This document shows positions 23,985 through 37,589 of a stretch of 64,000 nucleotides of DNA, piece after piece. Positions within the stretch are counted from its first letter, which is position 1. Each line of letters starts with the position of its first letter. The notes beneath the pieces were generated by a model. It was not told the origin of the DNA, did not search any database, and was given only the letters and a program-made list of their open reading frames with translations. The stretch comes from Trissonchulus latispiculum (lineage: Eukaryota; Nematoda; Enoplea; Enoplida; Ironidae). A program made the position numbers and the translations under genes. The stretch spans positions 1-64,000 of the forward strand of contig JASAND010000669.1 in NCBI GenBank assembly GCA_030248195.1, given 5' to 3'.

Positions 23985-24375
23985 CCCAACCCGGACAAGG
24001 TACAAGCCCTATCGCCATCGGGGACAAGGGGTAACTTAAAAATGGCCAAGGGGTAACCAAAATTAGCCGGAAAAATTAGTTTTTTACAATAAAATTTCAA
24101 AAATTTCCGGCTTCGCCGGAATTTTTTAGCTAAAATGTTTATTTTTTTGGGGAAAACCGAGCAAAATTTTGAAATTTTTTCCAAAAATTGAAAATTTTGA
24201 TAAATTGAAGGTTTTGCAAATTTTGATAAAAAATGCAAATTTTAATAAAAGCAGCGTTAATTTTTCGAAAAATTATACAATTTTATTCTTGAGGTACAAG
24301 CCCTCCTGAAAATTTTTGTTCAAGGTACAAGCCCCCTCAAAATTTCTTGGGGACAAGCCCCACCCAGGACCCAAC
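23985..24375. repeat. Dispersed repeat A, copy 2
   Basis: This has the same motif order as 7930-8310, including GGTACAAGCCC motifs and a final GGACCCAACCCTATGT. Confidence 0.5.
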
Positions 24376-25490
24376 CCTATGTTAATGTATGCATATAAAC
24401 ATATCAGTGCTGAAGTGTCTGTTGAAAGAAAGGATCCGCAACGTATTCAAGTAGAAATCAAAGTCCTGGATGCACACGCATGGAAAAAATTGAGAACCTC
24501 CTTTTTCTTATGGGGGATCTGGGGGTTCTACCTTTTATCTTGACTTGGGCCTTGTTCCAGAATGAGCTGTTGTTAATGCCGTAACTTTAGTTTAAATAGA
24601 AGAAATGTATAGAGGGATGTCTACCCAACTAAAGGCTAGGCTTTCACATTTTGTTTTTAACTTGTGTCGAATTTATCATTAGTTCATTTTAGAAAGATCA
24701 AATGAAAGCATTTTTGTTTAGACTTTACCTATATATTAGGAATTTTTGAGACTAAGCCTTCGCTAATAATCTCCAGTCCATATTAGGAATTTTTGAGTCT
24801 AAGTCTCCGCTAATAATCTCCAGTCCGCATAATGACCTTTTTACCTCCGATTACTTTCGTCGGATGCTAAAATTATTTTTGGATTATCATTTTTGGGTGG
24901 TGGTCAAGTCCACATTCCATTCCAGACATTAAAGTTTAATGTTATTGTTATGTTATTGACTTTCTTTCTTAAGTGTTTTGCTACGTTCTTGCTATTTTAA
25001 TATTGTTGCATAATTTTCCTCCGATCAAGTAAATAAATTAAATTCTTGCGGTTCCTATTTAGTTGGTGGTTTAGTCTGAATGGGTAACACTCAAGTAGGA
25101 CTGAAGTTACTCAGCACATCGGCGTCCAAACATACCAAACAACCATTCATCACATAATCCTACAATAAATAATCCTTTCAAATATAAAGTATTCCAATTA
25201 AATATTAACATGAGATAACAATAACAAGAGATGATAATAAAACGTAGATAGAAAAGCTCTCTAATTTATACCTATGCATTAAAAAATTCAACACTGAATG
25301 TTTGGACCGATGCCAATCTTATGCTAGCTAAGCAATGCCAGCTGAGCCTTAATGGGCCTGGCGTCACGTGTGCTACTTATTTCCTAGGTTCAAGTGCGCT
25401 TTAATGCTTTAGGCTGATTCTGGTTTTAAGTTAAGAACTATTTAAGTTACCAGGCTTGATTAGTTGCCAAACATTCACAATGTTGCCAGT
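24376..25490. other. Gene-free stretch with a small tandem duplication
   Basis: The only structure seen is a two-copy tandem repeat of about 55 bp at about 24735-24832 (TAATAATCTCCAGTCC ends each copy). No exons are recognisable. Confidence 0.35.
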
Positions 25491-25492
25491 TA

Positions 25493-26642
25493 TAGTAGAT
25501 TCGCCCAATCTGCGTCATACCCCAAAGTGCGTCACGCAGCCGTTTATAGTTATCTGGTGCGCTACAAAATGGAAGATATCCTAAAGTTTTCGCATTTCTG
25601 AGCAGGTCTATTCAAGCTCTATGCAATGGTGTAAAAATTATTTGCTAAAAAGTTTTTAACCATGCACAATTCTACAAAGTTCACTATACTTTGAATAAAA
25701 CACCCGTTGTCCGCCAAATTTTAAGCAATGTCCCGAATTAAGTTTTATGCACCTAACAATCTTAATACTTAACAACGTTTAATGTGTCAGCTATCAAATT
25801 GTTCGTTATAATCTGCTGATTCCAAAAATATAAACAATTCCGGATTTCACCGTACTAGAACTGAGAAATTCCAATTTTACTGGAACCACTGATCAGTGCC
25901 TAAAGTGCGTCGCTCTAAATTTACTTTTTGCGCAAATATCCCTAATGTGCGTTCGTATCTTTTACATGTAAATTTGCTTCAAATAAATGCAAATACTGGC
26001 TTTATAACTTAACCTAAGACAAAACAAAGTGCAAAAACACAATCCTAAGAATAATTCTGAGCAATCTGATACCAAATTTTCTGTTTTTATGCCATTTTAT
26101 TTTATTAGTAAAAGTCGTTGTTTCCTGCTTTAAATCATAAAATTACATTATATTAATTGTTATAGTATAATTTGCAACCCAAATTCGTTTTAAATAACAA
26201 AGTACTGGCATTTTAACAAATTTTTCGAAGATCACAGATTTTGTTGATTTTGATATATATTGTTTATATACAAGCCAACTACCATATAAAAAATTTTCGT
26301 AGCATAAAATTGTCGGAAACAGGTGTTATTGCATCTCAAAGTTTGGTTTTCTAATGTAAATCATAGGAAGTTTGAAATGACGCACTTTAGGACACGTCCG
26401 ACGCACTTTAGGGAATGAACTTCTCACAGCGAAAAACTGCATTTTTTAGCATAAAAATGACTATAACTTACGATTGACTTTACCTTATACCGTCAAATTT
26501 TACAGAAATGTAGAAGCAGAGGTACTTGAGACCTCTGTAAAGTTTTATGCTATGAAATTTCGCCATTCAAACGTTACAGATTTTCAAAGTGACCACTCAT
26601 TTTGCGTAGACAAAAGGTGACGCAGATTGGGCGCATCTACTA
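25493..26642. mobile_element. Non-autonomous element with TA duplication
   Basis: The inverted ends TAGTAGATTCGCCCAATC and TAGTAGATGCGCCCAATC (right end, complemented) run for about 25 bp with one mismatch and are flanked by TA. Several interior copies of CTAAAGTGCGTC and its inverse lie near the ends. The interior is AT-rich with no transposase. TA duplications suggest Tc1/mariner-type mobilisation. Confidence 0.65.
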
Positions 26643-28015
26643 TACTTTTCTCGCGCCCAGATTTCGCCATTTTTTTATCAATTTTCTAACCTGGCGCGAT
26701 GGGAGGAAGTGTCACACCAGTTTCCGTATGCAATTAAGTTTAGAACTGGGTTGTCTTTAGCCGTAGCGTTGGCTCATTCTAAGTTCCGCTACCAAAGTTG
26801 CGAATAAGCCATTAAGTCAAATCTTTTGAGATATTCCGAGAACAAGGTACATATGATGGGCTTCGAGTACATTACGAAAGCCATCTTTGTACGTAAGAAA
26901 AAATTAACTAAATAAGTAATAGGCAAGTAATAAGATGATAATTAACTTAAGTGAGGCTTAATTAACTTAATGGCGTAATTAGCGTTATTAAGTAATTAGC
27001 GATTGTGAAGCCGGAAGCCTGACCGATTCCTTCGGGTTCGACCGGTTCCATCACACAACAAGGGTCCTGATTGTGGAGGCTGCGCCGGCTTCAACAAGGT
27101 TGTACCTGAATTTTTAGTGATTTAGAAAAGTCTTTGAAAAAATCGCTAAAATTTGCATCAAAACATGCAATTTCTGGTAAATGTGCTGAGGGACTTCCCG
27201 TTATTTTGTGAATGAGAACGCCTATCCTTTTTTCCTTCTCACCGAGAAGGTCTGTCCATTTTTTGTCGGTCGTGGTCTGAACTGAACTACCTCCAATTTC
27301 CCCTTACTTCATTCCATGGTTTCGACCAACCAGTCCTGAACCAGGATTAAAACTGTAAAATACAAAAGCCTATAAAAGATATTGTTTTTGTTATGCCTAA
27401 AATCTTGCCTAAAAATTTGATCTCTGAGACAGCATTGCTGAACGGGAATGCCATAGCAAAGTTTTTGAGCATTAAATATTTTGACTTTTGCGTTTAAAAG
27501 TAAACTGTTTTCAACTTGGTTTTGAAATGTTTATGTCGATTTATGTCATATACTGATACGATCTATGTCATATATTAATTATCTGTAGTGTCCATTTTCA
27601 GTTGTTCAATATGTACTAGAAATCCAAAATTTTAGCTAAACAGAGTTAAACGGATGAAATTTAAGCCGACTTCTTTGATGCGCCAAGGACAGAAATGTTG
27701 TATAATTCTGTTTCGATTAATAATAGCACTTTAGATTAAAAAGCCAGCTAGTCCGACTACCTTCCTTAAAGATTAGTGTCAATTAGTGTTAACCCGCGTG
27801 CTACGCTTTCAGCTATTTTTGTTTGTAATTCTAGTCCTGCTACGAGGGTTAAACGGATGAAAAGGTTACCGATTGCATTGATTTTTTTTAATTCTGGTCT
27901 CTTTAATGAAAGCTGAAATTGGTCAAAACTAGCAATTAACTTGTTGAATTCGCTGATTAAAATGGTCAGATTCCAGTTAATATCAGTCTGATCCGGCATT
28001 AAATTAATTAATTTA
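26643..28015. other. Gene-free stretch containing dispersed repeat B, copy 1
   Basis: At about 27106-27310 are motifs shared with 36100-36440 and, inverted, with 57295-57440: AAAATCGCTAAAATTT, GTCTGYCC next to TTTTTTCC, and a TTTTTTGTCGGTC end. A 77-codon minus ORF at 27766-27999 has no recognisable domain and is not called. Confidence 0.4.
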
Positions 28016-28020
28016 ATTTA

Positions 28021-29493
28021 AACTAGTTTAATCTGGCCCTTCTATTCTTTAAAGAAATAGAACCTAAAAGGCCGCTTCATGCTCGAAGGTCGAAGGAGCT
28101 ATCGGAGAAACAGTGGGGCGTTTCACAAATGGCTCATAGCGCTATGAGCTCCTAAGTTTACTACTTATGAGAAAGTTAGGAGAATGGTGTTTCACGAAGA
28201 GCTCCTAAACTAAGAGACCTCCTAAATCGGCTCTTAAAATTAGGAACCCAAAATCGGGCTCATAACGCACTCTCAAGTGCAAATTGTTAGGTGTAATGTA
28301 TTGCATTCCTCCAGAAAAGTTCTGTGAAAGCTTATTAGTCATTTTATGAGTTTCAACTGAGGCATATAAAGTATAAATATATAATAGTAAATGTTTGGAA
28401 TTTCGACATTACTTTTGTCAAAAAAATAGAAAACAAGTTAATTTTATCCTTGCCTTTAAATTTGAGAATGTTCGATTTAAATGATCTATTTATCACCATA
28501 TTTGTAGTAGGTGAATATTGTATAAAGTCATTTTAACATGTATGTGGTTAAGTCTCTTAACTTTTCCAGCATACCTCATAAGTTCCCAGCGTGAAAGTGC
28601 TTAGAAAGTTAAAAGAAAAGCGCTAAGAGGTGGTATGAGCGAATGTCTAGGAGCAGTTAAGAGGAGCTTTGTGAAACAGTTTAGGAGCCGCTAATAAATT
28701 GCTCGTAAACTGCTCATAAGAGATAAAATAGGAGGGACTAAACTAGTTTAATCTGGCCCTTCTATTCTGGTATCGGCTTCATGGATTACTACCTTTTTGT
28801 CTTGCAGCGTAGTGGATTTTGCACATTTCCTCTAACAGCGCTATGGATTACTGAAATTTGTTCTGGCAGCGCCATGGATTACTGTCTTTATTAGTCTTGT
28901 CGCCATGGATTATTAAAAAATTGTTTGGTGCATTGGTGGATTACTGCAATTATTAGACGGAAAAATCTTATCTTGACTGCACTGGGTATAGTATAAGCCT
29001 AAGTTAAAGGTATGGCTTAGGCTTAGGCTTAGGCTTAGGCTTAGGCTTAAGCTTAGGCTTAGGGTTAGACTTAATCTCTAGCTTTGGCTTACGCTTAGGC
29101 TTATGCTTAGCCTGTGGTGGTGTGCAACTTTCTTTTCTTCTTTAATTTTCCTTAATTTCCCTTTAGACGAAGAAAAATCTTATCTTGACTGCACTGGGTA
29201 TACTCTCCTCTCGAAATTTCGCGTGTCGTCATGGATTACTACTGTGACGTCATACTGTCAGTACTGTCGGTTCGGGTGCTATACAGTCCTATCCAATGCT
29301 TCAGCGTGTCTTCATGGATTACTTAGTTGAAAATGTAAAACCTCTATCAGGGAGCTATGCAAAGAGACGCACTGTTGTGAATTTTCTCCTACAGAACAAA
29401 GGATTAATAATCCATGAATACAAAACCTCTATTCTTTAAAGAAATAGAACCTAAAAGGCCGCTTCATGCTCGAAGGTTGAAGGAACTATCGGA
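28021..29493. repeat. Composite repeat block with segmental direct repeats
   Basis: A 29-bp segment (AACTAGTTTAATCTGGCCC...) occurs at 28021-28049 and again at 28740-28768. The following block (AAGAAATAGAACC...GGAGAAACAG, about 28042-28110) recurs at 29425-29493. Between them lie an inverted-repeat segment with GTTTCACAAA ends (about 28113-28680), several spaced ATGGATTACT motifs, and the TTAGGC array at 29014-29105. This is best read as nested insertions splitting an older repeat. Confidence 0.5.
29014..29105 (+). repeat. Degenerate TTAGGC array
   Basis: About a dozen hexamers of (G)CTTAGG/TTAGGC type, some mutated. TTAGGC is the nematode telomere unit, but the array is short and interstitial. 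Confidence 0.6.
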
Positions 29494-29499
29494 GAAACA

Positions 29500-32400
29500 G
29501 AAGAATAACAAAGTGGTCTAATGCGGAGACTCAAAACAGAAACTGTAGCTATTTAGGCTTGTTTGCATTAATAAACAGAGGAGAGAAGCTATCCATGCTG
29601 TAGGTTGAAACTACCGTACCCCCTCTTCTAGCCTGAAAAGGGCAGTTGTGCAATGTCATTGGTCTTTGATAAGCACAAGACGCTCCCCCAACGACCGATA
29701 AATGTTACGCTATACAGAAGCACCGTTATACAACAACAATGCTAAGATGAAAAAAGACAGAAAGCTAGTGATGTTTCTAGTTTGGCTTGACGGCCGTTGT
29801 AGTTAAAGGATAGACCCATCAATTTAACCCAAACCCAGCATTGTCACTTTTATTGTATCCAAAATTCCAAAATTTTCTGGTCCTCCCGAAATCCAGTCAT
29901 TTTAAAGAAGACAGTCGTGTAAAGAGGGCGTAACATGTGGTCTTGTTAAAACACAGCTTATTTCAGCTTACACGCCCGTTTCTGCTACGGACTGCTGGCA
30001 ATGCACTCAGGCTTCTGGGTGGCTTTTTTGGATCTGATATTGATTTCTTTCTAACCAAGCTGACTGGCTGACTAAGCTTAGTGCTTAGCTTATAGTTATG
30101 GGGACGGGATATAGCTTTATGTTTTCCCCTTGCAGGTCTGAATTTCACGTGAAATTTTGTCCGTTTTGCTCCACTAATTGAAGTAGCCTTGAATGACTGT
30201 TTCGAAACGACGGTTTTTTCCAGTCTAGTGTCTGGAAGTCAGCCTCTAATGATGTACATAAAAATAATAGGGTCGATTTTTGACTGATTTTTTGTCCGCA
30301 ATTTTGTTGCTGCAGACTATCGACATTGATGTGTTGCATCAGCTAAGTGATGCAACTGCGGTACTCCATTGCAATATTCCGCATTTAAAATTTGGAGCTC
30401 CATTTTTTCGAAAATTCAGTTTTTCATGGCAAAAATTGAGGTTGTTTTGATAGAAATTTGAATATCAGTTCCTCTCCACGCTTCAATTTTTCCGGCAGGT
30501 TAGGGTTTTCTCTTGCCGGCCTTTTTGAGCCTTCATGCTTCACACGAACACATCTTCGAGTTTTCAATTATCTACGTTCTTAGCACCTACTACTTGTGCT
30601 TTGTAGGAATAATGACATTTCATTAAAATTGTTTTCATTCATCTTTCAACTATTACAAGACCTTTCGACGTAGCCGGAACATTCTGGAACTCAGTTTAGG
30701 TTTGTGGTAAATTCTTCCCAACAGTGTGTTAAGTCGGAAAATTCCCAGGAAGTTGTTGTTTTAATCAAAAGTTTTAATCAGCCTAATTGTGATCAGTAGC
30801 TCTCCTGGTCTAGTTTCGCTTCGCTGCAATGTTTACATTTTAACTGTACGCCCAGATTTTGTTCACGTGCGAGATGTTTTTAGATCAAACAGTAGTTCAC
30901 ATGAGTGTGTCCAAAAATAGCTGATTTGCACTGCAGTACCGATTTTGTAAACAACATTTTTTGCGATTATTTTGCGGGATCTCATGCACAGTTGCACGCT
31001 TTTGCAGAGATTCGAAAGTGGTTTAAATTCAGCTTTATAATTGTTTTTACAAAGTTTCATGGAAGGATCTGGGTTGAATGTCCTTTCGGAAACTAATTTC
31101 AGGTCACAGATACTAGTCTTTCAAAGTTTTCCTGTATTTTTTGTTGCTGTAGCAGAGCAATTATTCCATAAGAGACTAAGGATTGAGGAGCTTTCATATT
31201 TTTTAAAATCTTTGATTTGTTGCACTGCAGCAAACTGTTTGCTTGATCTCAAGTGCCGTAAAATACACCTAATTTATATTTCACAGATTTGGGATGATAT
31301 TAGCGTCAGCTCTATCTCTTTTAATCTCTATCTCTCTATCTCTATCATTAACATTTAAGATTAATATAGAATCTTGATCATTATAATCATCATGTTGGCA
31401 ATGGTAATCTATGACTAATTTACATTAACTAATTCCTGCGAATTTATTAATTTATCGTTGATACAGCAATAGCTTTTTAAAGATATATATTTAGTAGATT
31501 TCATCTGAAATGGTTTTCTTGCCTTAACTGTCTTTTTAAACTCAATTTTGACCAGAAACAGCATTGCAGTTATATATGTTCAAAATGTATGATCCTCCGA
31601 TAGCGCATTTGTTTTGTATTGTGCTACACGACACACGCGGAGGATCGTGTCAAGTCTAGAGCTTGCAGAAATTAAACTATTTCACCATATTTAAAATTGT
31701 TATCCCCAATTTTCCGAAACTGTCAAGGGGTCAAGGCCTGCCAGGTTGTGCTACCAGAGTGCCGACAGTATGGTGCACGCACGGACGGCACGGACGTTCG
31801 GATAGCCTTGTAGAACACCTCGGATAATTGCAGAGGTATGAGCATTCCCCTTCTAATCAAAAATGTATAACGTTCTAAGCTGGCACTACGTCAACCGTAC
31901 AATACCGACTGGTATGAGGTGGCTGTAAAAATGAGATGTATTCCTGAACACCGCTTGTGCGGTGGCGCATGAACGCAATGCAGTGCAACGCAACGCAATG
32001 CACGTGTCAATGCGCTCAACTGCGATTCCTACCCCGTGTAGGACGGAATGTGTTGACGTCGACGCCATTGGTTCATTATGGTATATCCATACTACATACG
32101 TGCGTCAATGCTAGTCGCATTGCATCTGTGCATTGAATTGAATGTAATACGTACGTATGTAATATGGTTTTTGTAATTTGTAGTGCGGGTTTTTTAGGTA
32201 AATTTTGATTTTATTCTACGTGGAAGAGCGTAGTACATAATTTCAGTAATACAATGATCGTAGGTTTCGCTAATTTATTGGCACCATTTCAGCATGATTC
32301 GAATTAGCGAAATCCAGTTTTTTCCATCCGTCATAACAGCTTTTTTTGAGGCAGACTCTTACTTTCATAACTCGATGTTGTAGGACTTGTTCTTTGAGTT

Positions 32401-34690
32401 AACAAAAGGCTAAGAGAGGTGTTAAACCGGAGCCCCTTTTTGATCACGTTGTTTGAACAGTTATCTACTTACATGTCCTTAAAATCTAGTTTTGCAGATT
32501 CCTATTGACAGAATAATTCAATGCGACCAGCCATGAGCTATTCTGCTTGGCGCTTGAAACAACGTTGCTGAGTTCAGTTTCAAAAATCTAAAAATCTCCG
32601 GTTGAATTTTAATATCCATTTATATTTATTATTTTTGAAATATTCTAGCACAAGAAATCTTTGCTAAGAATCCTAAAATGATTTCATAGGCACGTTGGAA
32701 GTCTTTCTACGTGTATCGTCGACGTTGACACGTTAATGTACTTTTGGGCTCATCAGCGCACGGCAACGTGCGCCGATGGGTGTAAAAACTTGGGTGTTAG
32801 AAATAGCGTCGACGCGCGTCGGCTACTGGGTCGGCTACTGGGCTACTACTCGCTACTGGAACTATGAATTCAGCAGATAGACTTATTAGTAATCATACAT
32901 ATAAGCTGCTTCTCAACTTGTATGGCAATAGCCAATTGATGCAGGGGCAGGGGCAGGGGCATTCGCGTTTTCAGTTCAGAGCACCAGTATGCAAGACAGA
33001 GAAGAGAAGTAGTTTATAGCTTATTCTTTTCCTATCAAATGAAATGGACTGCTACTGTCAAGTGTCAATGCAATGCGTGAACCAATGCAATGATTCAGTC
33101 AGAGTTCAACCAATCTTCGCATCACATTTCTGTGCTAGAGACGCTTCTGTTTTGAGCCTTAAAAGCTCTGATTGATAGTTTGGTCCATTAAAAACTAAGC
33201 AGAGCAGAGCACAGGTAGACTTTTCTGCTTCCTTCAGTTTGCTTCTCAGCTAATCGATGTTTACGAACAAAAATCCGGCTAAATCCAGCTAGATCCAGAT
33301 TTGCGATATTCGGCGTCGCCTCAGTTTTTTCTGCTAATACCCTATTCAGTTTGATAAAGCTTTGATAATGGCTTGCTGACATCCTAAGTTTAGAAATTCT
33401 CTTACGTAGTTCACTAATTGATGTCTGATCCTTGCAATTGGTAGAGCCTAAAATCAAACCCACGGTTTGATTCTGGTTTCTGATAAGAATTTAGTCACCA
33501 TATATGTACATTAGTTTACTGTTTAGAATACTGTTAACTTTTTGTGGGCACAAACTTTTGATAAGATTGATAAATTTTAATGGCACTTCAGTTCGTTTAT
33601 CTTAGCCCACAGTTTTTTGAGCGACTGGGAAGTCAGCTTAGTGTGCAGATAATTTGTCTCTGAAATTGTTGGAATATAAATGGAGCTTGAATACTTGAAA
33701 AATTCTTCGTAAAAGGAGTGCTAAAATCAGCTGTTGCAGATATTTTTTACAGAATCTAGATCTCTGTTTTCTGGGCACTGATTATTTTTTATTGATTATT
33801 TGATTGATTTTTGTCTACTTTTAAGGGGACGGGTTGACATGATTTTTCTGTCGGAAATAATTGACAGAGTTGAAACGTGTCAGTGTTGATGTCAGGTGGT
33901 ACAGGAAAACTGTCTGTTGTAATTTACGACCAGTTTTCACCACTGCTGGTACAGGAAAACTGTCTGTTGTAATTTACGACCAGTTTTCACCACTGCCATA
34001 TAAATTTGCTGCATTTGACTTCTGCTGTCAGTTTAACACTTTAACGCCTGCTAAATGGGAGCGAGCGCATTCTGCGAATAATTTTGTAGGTGTAGTGACA
34101 GTGACATACGATTGTGACAGTCTGACGTTTTGAGTATGATCTTTTATTATAATTGTTAATACTAAACCTTCTAAATCTCTCCTGCTGTTAAGTCTTGATG
34201 ATCGAGGATTTTGGGGTTATTCCTTTAAGGAGTGGAGTGGACGCTATCTCTCCCTTTTGCTTCTCCACCTCACCGACACGTCTTATAAATTTGTCTCAAA
34301 ATCTGTAACTACGGAAACGAATTTCTCCCTTCTCAAACTTAGATCGCTTGCGCCCAAACCTTAGTCGCTTGTCTGTTTATAGGTTTATAGGCTTATAGTT
34401 TATAGGCTCGAGGGCTCGACTCGAGGGTCTAATATTTGAAACCACTTTCTTCCATCTTAGGTGTGAGTATATTCCCTATATTTTTGTTGGAGAATTACAA
34501 CCTGTCCTTTGTTATGCCATCATTTTCTGTGTACCCATACCCAATTTAAGTTAGAATATTTCGAATAAAATATTGATAAATTTATCTTATGAGCAAGCTA
34601 GGCTACTATTGCAGCGTAGTTGATCGGATCTAACAATATATACAAAAACTTCGGAAACAGAAAATGTCTCCCTAATTTTTAAATAAAACC
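29500..34690. other. Gene-poor region upstream of trehalase
   Basis: I found no supported exon in about 5 kb. Small structures: a CTCTAT microsatellite (about 31310-31350); a run of ACGCAATGCA-like repeats (about 31965-32005); four GGGGCA units near 32937; and a two-copy tandem duplication of about 51 bp at 33896-33996. Short ORFs here lack domain signatures. Confidence 0.35.
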
Positions 34691-34697
34691 TTTTTCA

Positions 34698-35647
34698 TAG
34701 AGATGAGCACGGGCCGGCCCGGCCCGCTCCAAAATTTTGCTCGGCCCGGCCCGGCCCGCTGGCAAAATTTTTCGGCCCGGCCCGGCCCGCCAAAAGAAAA
34801 ATGCCAAAATTGTACTAACAATATTATTTCAAAGGTTTCAATGCAAGATGGAGAGGCTAAATTATGCTACGAAATGTTAAATTTTGCCATAAAATAACCA
34901 GAATCAGTAAAATGTGGGATCTTTTCAGGATAACCCCCCAGGCCCAGATTCTGCAAAACTTGACCAAATGAGCTGAAATATGGTATGGGTATGTTTTCGA
35001 CCACGCTGAGTTCAAATATCACAAAATTTTTCGATTTGGCGAAATTAGATTTTCTCGATTCGTAAGGGGGACCAAGGGGAACCGAAAAATTTTTTGTCTT
35101 CGATTTTGCTGAAAAGATATATATATTCAGGGGTTTTCGGGGTCGCAGAACACGAATCCGAAATCTGTTTTTGATTCAGCTTTTCGTTAGCTCAGTATAA
35201 GCTTACATCTTAAGCTTAAAACTTTAGCTTACACTAAACTAACGAAAAGCTGAATCGAAAAGCGGATTTCAGATTCGTGTTCTGCGACCCCGAAAACCCC
35301 TGAATACAACTTTTCAGCAAAATCGAAGACAAAAAATTTTCGGTTCCCCTTGGTCCCCCCCTTACGAATCGAAAAAAAATCGAAATTTTGTGATATTTGA
35401 ACTCAGCGTGGTCGGAAACATGTCCACGCCAAATTTCAGCTCATTTGGTCAAGTTTTGCAGAATCTGGGCCTGGGGGGTTATCCTGAAAAGATCCAAAAT
35501 GTGTAGCTAATTTTAGTGATTTTATAACATTTTCTATGATCCGGCCCGTTTCGGCCCGCTCTGGCCCGCAGTTAAAAAATTTCTCAGCCCGGCGCGTACC
35601 GGCACCGGCCCGCTAACCAATGGAGGTCGGCCCGAAATGCTCACCTC
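34698..35647. mobile_element. hAT-like GC-ended MITE carrying a nested palindrome
   Basis: The ends TAGAGATGAGCA and GAGGTGAGCA (right end, complemented) are followed by CGGCCCGG-rich blocks. The flanks share TTTTCA, an imperfect target duplication. A palindrome of about 600 bp (34908-35505) lies inside; its arms start GGATCTTTTCAGGATAACCC. It has the same architecture as the hAT-like MITE at 14425-15659. Confidence 0.55.
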
Positions 35648-35804
35648 TTTTCAGCAAATTTGCTCTTTGAAACTTCTCCTCTTTAACGAAAAATAATCCG
35701 AATGTCCCGACAAGCGATTTCATAAAGTATATAGTGTATTATTGTATTATATATATGTTTTGTCTCCATTTTAGTGTTATTTTATCAATTTTTCTCTGGA
35801 AAAT

Positions 35805-37447
35805 ATGACTTTTAGTGTGGTGTTCAGTATTCTCAGTCAGATTTATTGCAGTGGGCCCATTTTGGAAGCAGTTCAGAAGGCCCATCTATTTCAGGATTCC
35901 AAATATTTTGTGGATATGACCCTGAAGAAAGATCCGAGTAAGATTTTGAATCAGTTATTGCAATAGTGAATTTACGAGTCACTTCAGACTTAATGTTGTC
36001 GTAGCTTGAGCGGTTGCAACCATAAGGTACCACTGTATATATTGACGACACAGCGCCCATGTGGTACACGATGGTGTTATTCTTACGGTCATACATTAAA
36101 GGGGTCCGATTCTGAGGGGGTCTATGACCCCGACCTCGGCGAGGGGACTCCCCCTAAAAAAATCCAAAATGTTAAGGGGGTCTGCCCCGAAATTAGTAAA
36201 AATTGCGAATTTTTAACGTTTTTTACCAAACATTAGTAAAAAGTGACAATGTTTAGCGATTTTCAAGAAATTTTTTGAAAAAATCGCTAAAATTTTCTTA
36301 AAAATTTGCAATTTTTAGTAAAAATCGCTGAGGGGTCTATTCTTTTTTCCTTTCTGGACGACAGGGTCTGCCCTTTTTTCCTTTTCGCTGAGGGGGTCTA
36401 CCCGTTTTTTGTCGGTCTGGGGGGGTTTTCACCCCCCCATTCCCCCCCACTTTATCCTATGCCTACGGTTAAGTGAATTAACGGAATTAAAACTAATTGA
36501 TTAAATAAAACATATATTTTGCTTCATTTCAACCGTTTTTAGTCACAACACTTCGTGATTTTCACGAACTGCAAGGGATTGTGGGAGATGTTGGAAAGGA
36601 TAAACTGTTGTTGATGCAATTTGTAAATGATCATTTCGATCCTCCCGGAACGGAATTAGAACCTTGCGATCCGGATGACTGGCTGCCAGAACCGGAAAAT
36701 TTTAGACGAATTCGGGACTACCGATTAAGAAGATGGGCCTATGCCATTAATAAATACTGGCATGAATTGTGCAGAAGAGTAAGTTGGAAAAGCATCTATT
36801 TTGTAGAAGCTTTTATGTTAGCTTTTGTCACGAACTCTAGAGTTTTGTTTAATGTCTACCAAAAATACTGTACGGCTGCACAGAGTTAGGCTGCATGGGC
36901 TAAAATTATGAAGATCTTCCCATTAGTGGAGTCTTTCCTTGAGCACAGTTTATTTACAAATTCAAGAAATAACAACTGTCGCAAAAAATTAATGCTGGAT
37001 TTGTCAAGTGTAAATAAATCTATAGTTTTTGTTTTAGGTGAAAAATGATGTCCGAGATAAGCCCGAACTATTTTCCCTCCTCTATGTCCCTCACAACTTT
37101 ATCATACCCGGAGGGCGGTTTCGCGAATTTTATTATTGGTAATCCAACAACTTTGTATGTTCCTATTTCCAGTTAAAATTGAAAAAATGATGAAAATCAG
37201 TCTGGTCCGGGTCTGCAAATTTCTACTCGGATCCGGATCCAATTCTCATCGCACTATCTAAAACTTCATGTGGAATTAATGAGAAAATCTTTCTGTATAA
37301 TTTAGATTTTAATTCTCGAGAAATTTCTTTTCACGATTGCTTGTTTCATTTCAGGGATTCTTATTGGATAGTGAAGGGTCTGCTGTTTTCGGAGATGTAC
37401 GCCACAACCCGAGGAGTAATTCGGAATCTAGCCTATATGGTGGACAA
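35805..37447 (+). CDS. Trehalase (GH37), 5' exons
   Basis: Trehalase hydrolyses trehalose to glucose. Four exons are visible: 35805-35937 (ATG, short hydrophobic start, then IYCSGPIL and YFVDM), 36543-36778 (GDVGKDKLLL...DPDDWLPEP), 37038-37138 and 37355-37447. The last two together encode the complete GH37 signature 1 (PGGRFREFYYWDSY). The junctions are GT-AG and the phases agree. The ATG at 35805 gives a weak signal-like leader (VVFSIL); an exon further upstream is possible. After 37447 the expected GGRIYY/SQPP region is not found, and the next exon recognised is at 51346, beyond the Polinton. Confidence 0.88.
36100..36440 (+). repeat. Dispersed repeat B, copy 2 (trehalase intron)
   Basis: This lies in the intron between the first two trehalase exons. 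Repeated GAGGGGGTCTACC/GGGTCTGCCC motifs alternate with TTTTTTCCTTT, followed by TTTTTTGTCGGTCTGG. Related copies are at 27106-27310 and 57295-57440. Confidence 0.5.
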
Positions 37448-37589
37448 GTAAGACTGTGATGATTAGAGGGTGACTCTGAGTCGAAGCCAATGCAGAAGAG
37501 TTGGTGACGCTGACGCTGACGGTGAACGACTGAAGGCTGAAGTTGTCTTGCGTTGACACAACTCTTCTGATGAGGTGACGTTTTCCATC

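Noticed and set aside
27766..27999. 77-codon minus ORF
   Set aside because: No domain, no splice context and no neighbours to support it.
29014..29105. TTAGGC array as proof of a nematode
   Set aside because: Short, degenerate and interstitial; not enough for assignment.
29245..29252. Another perfect CRE (TGACGTCA)
   Set aside because: It has no promoter or gene context; one such 8-mer in 64 kb is expected by chance.
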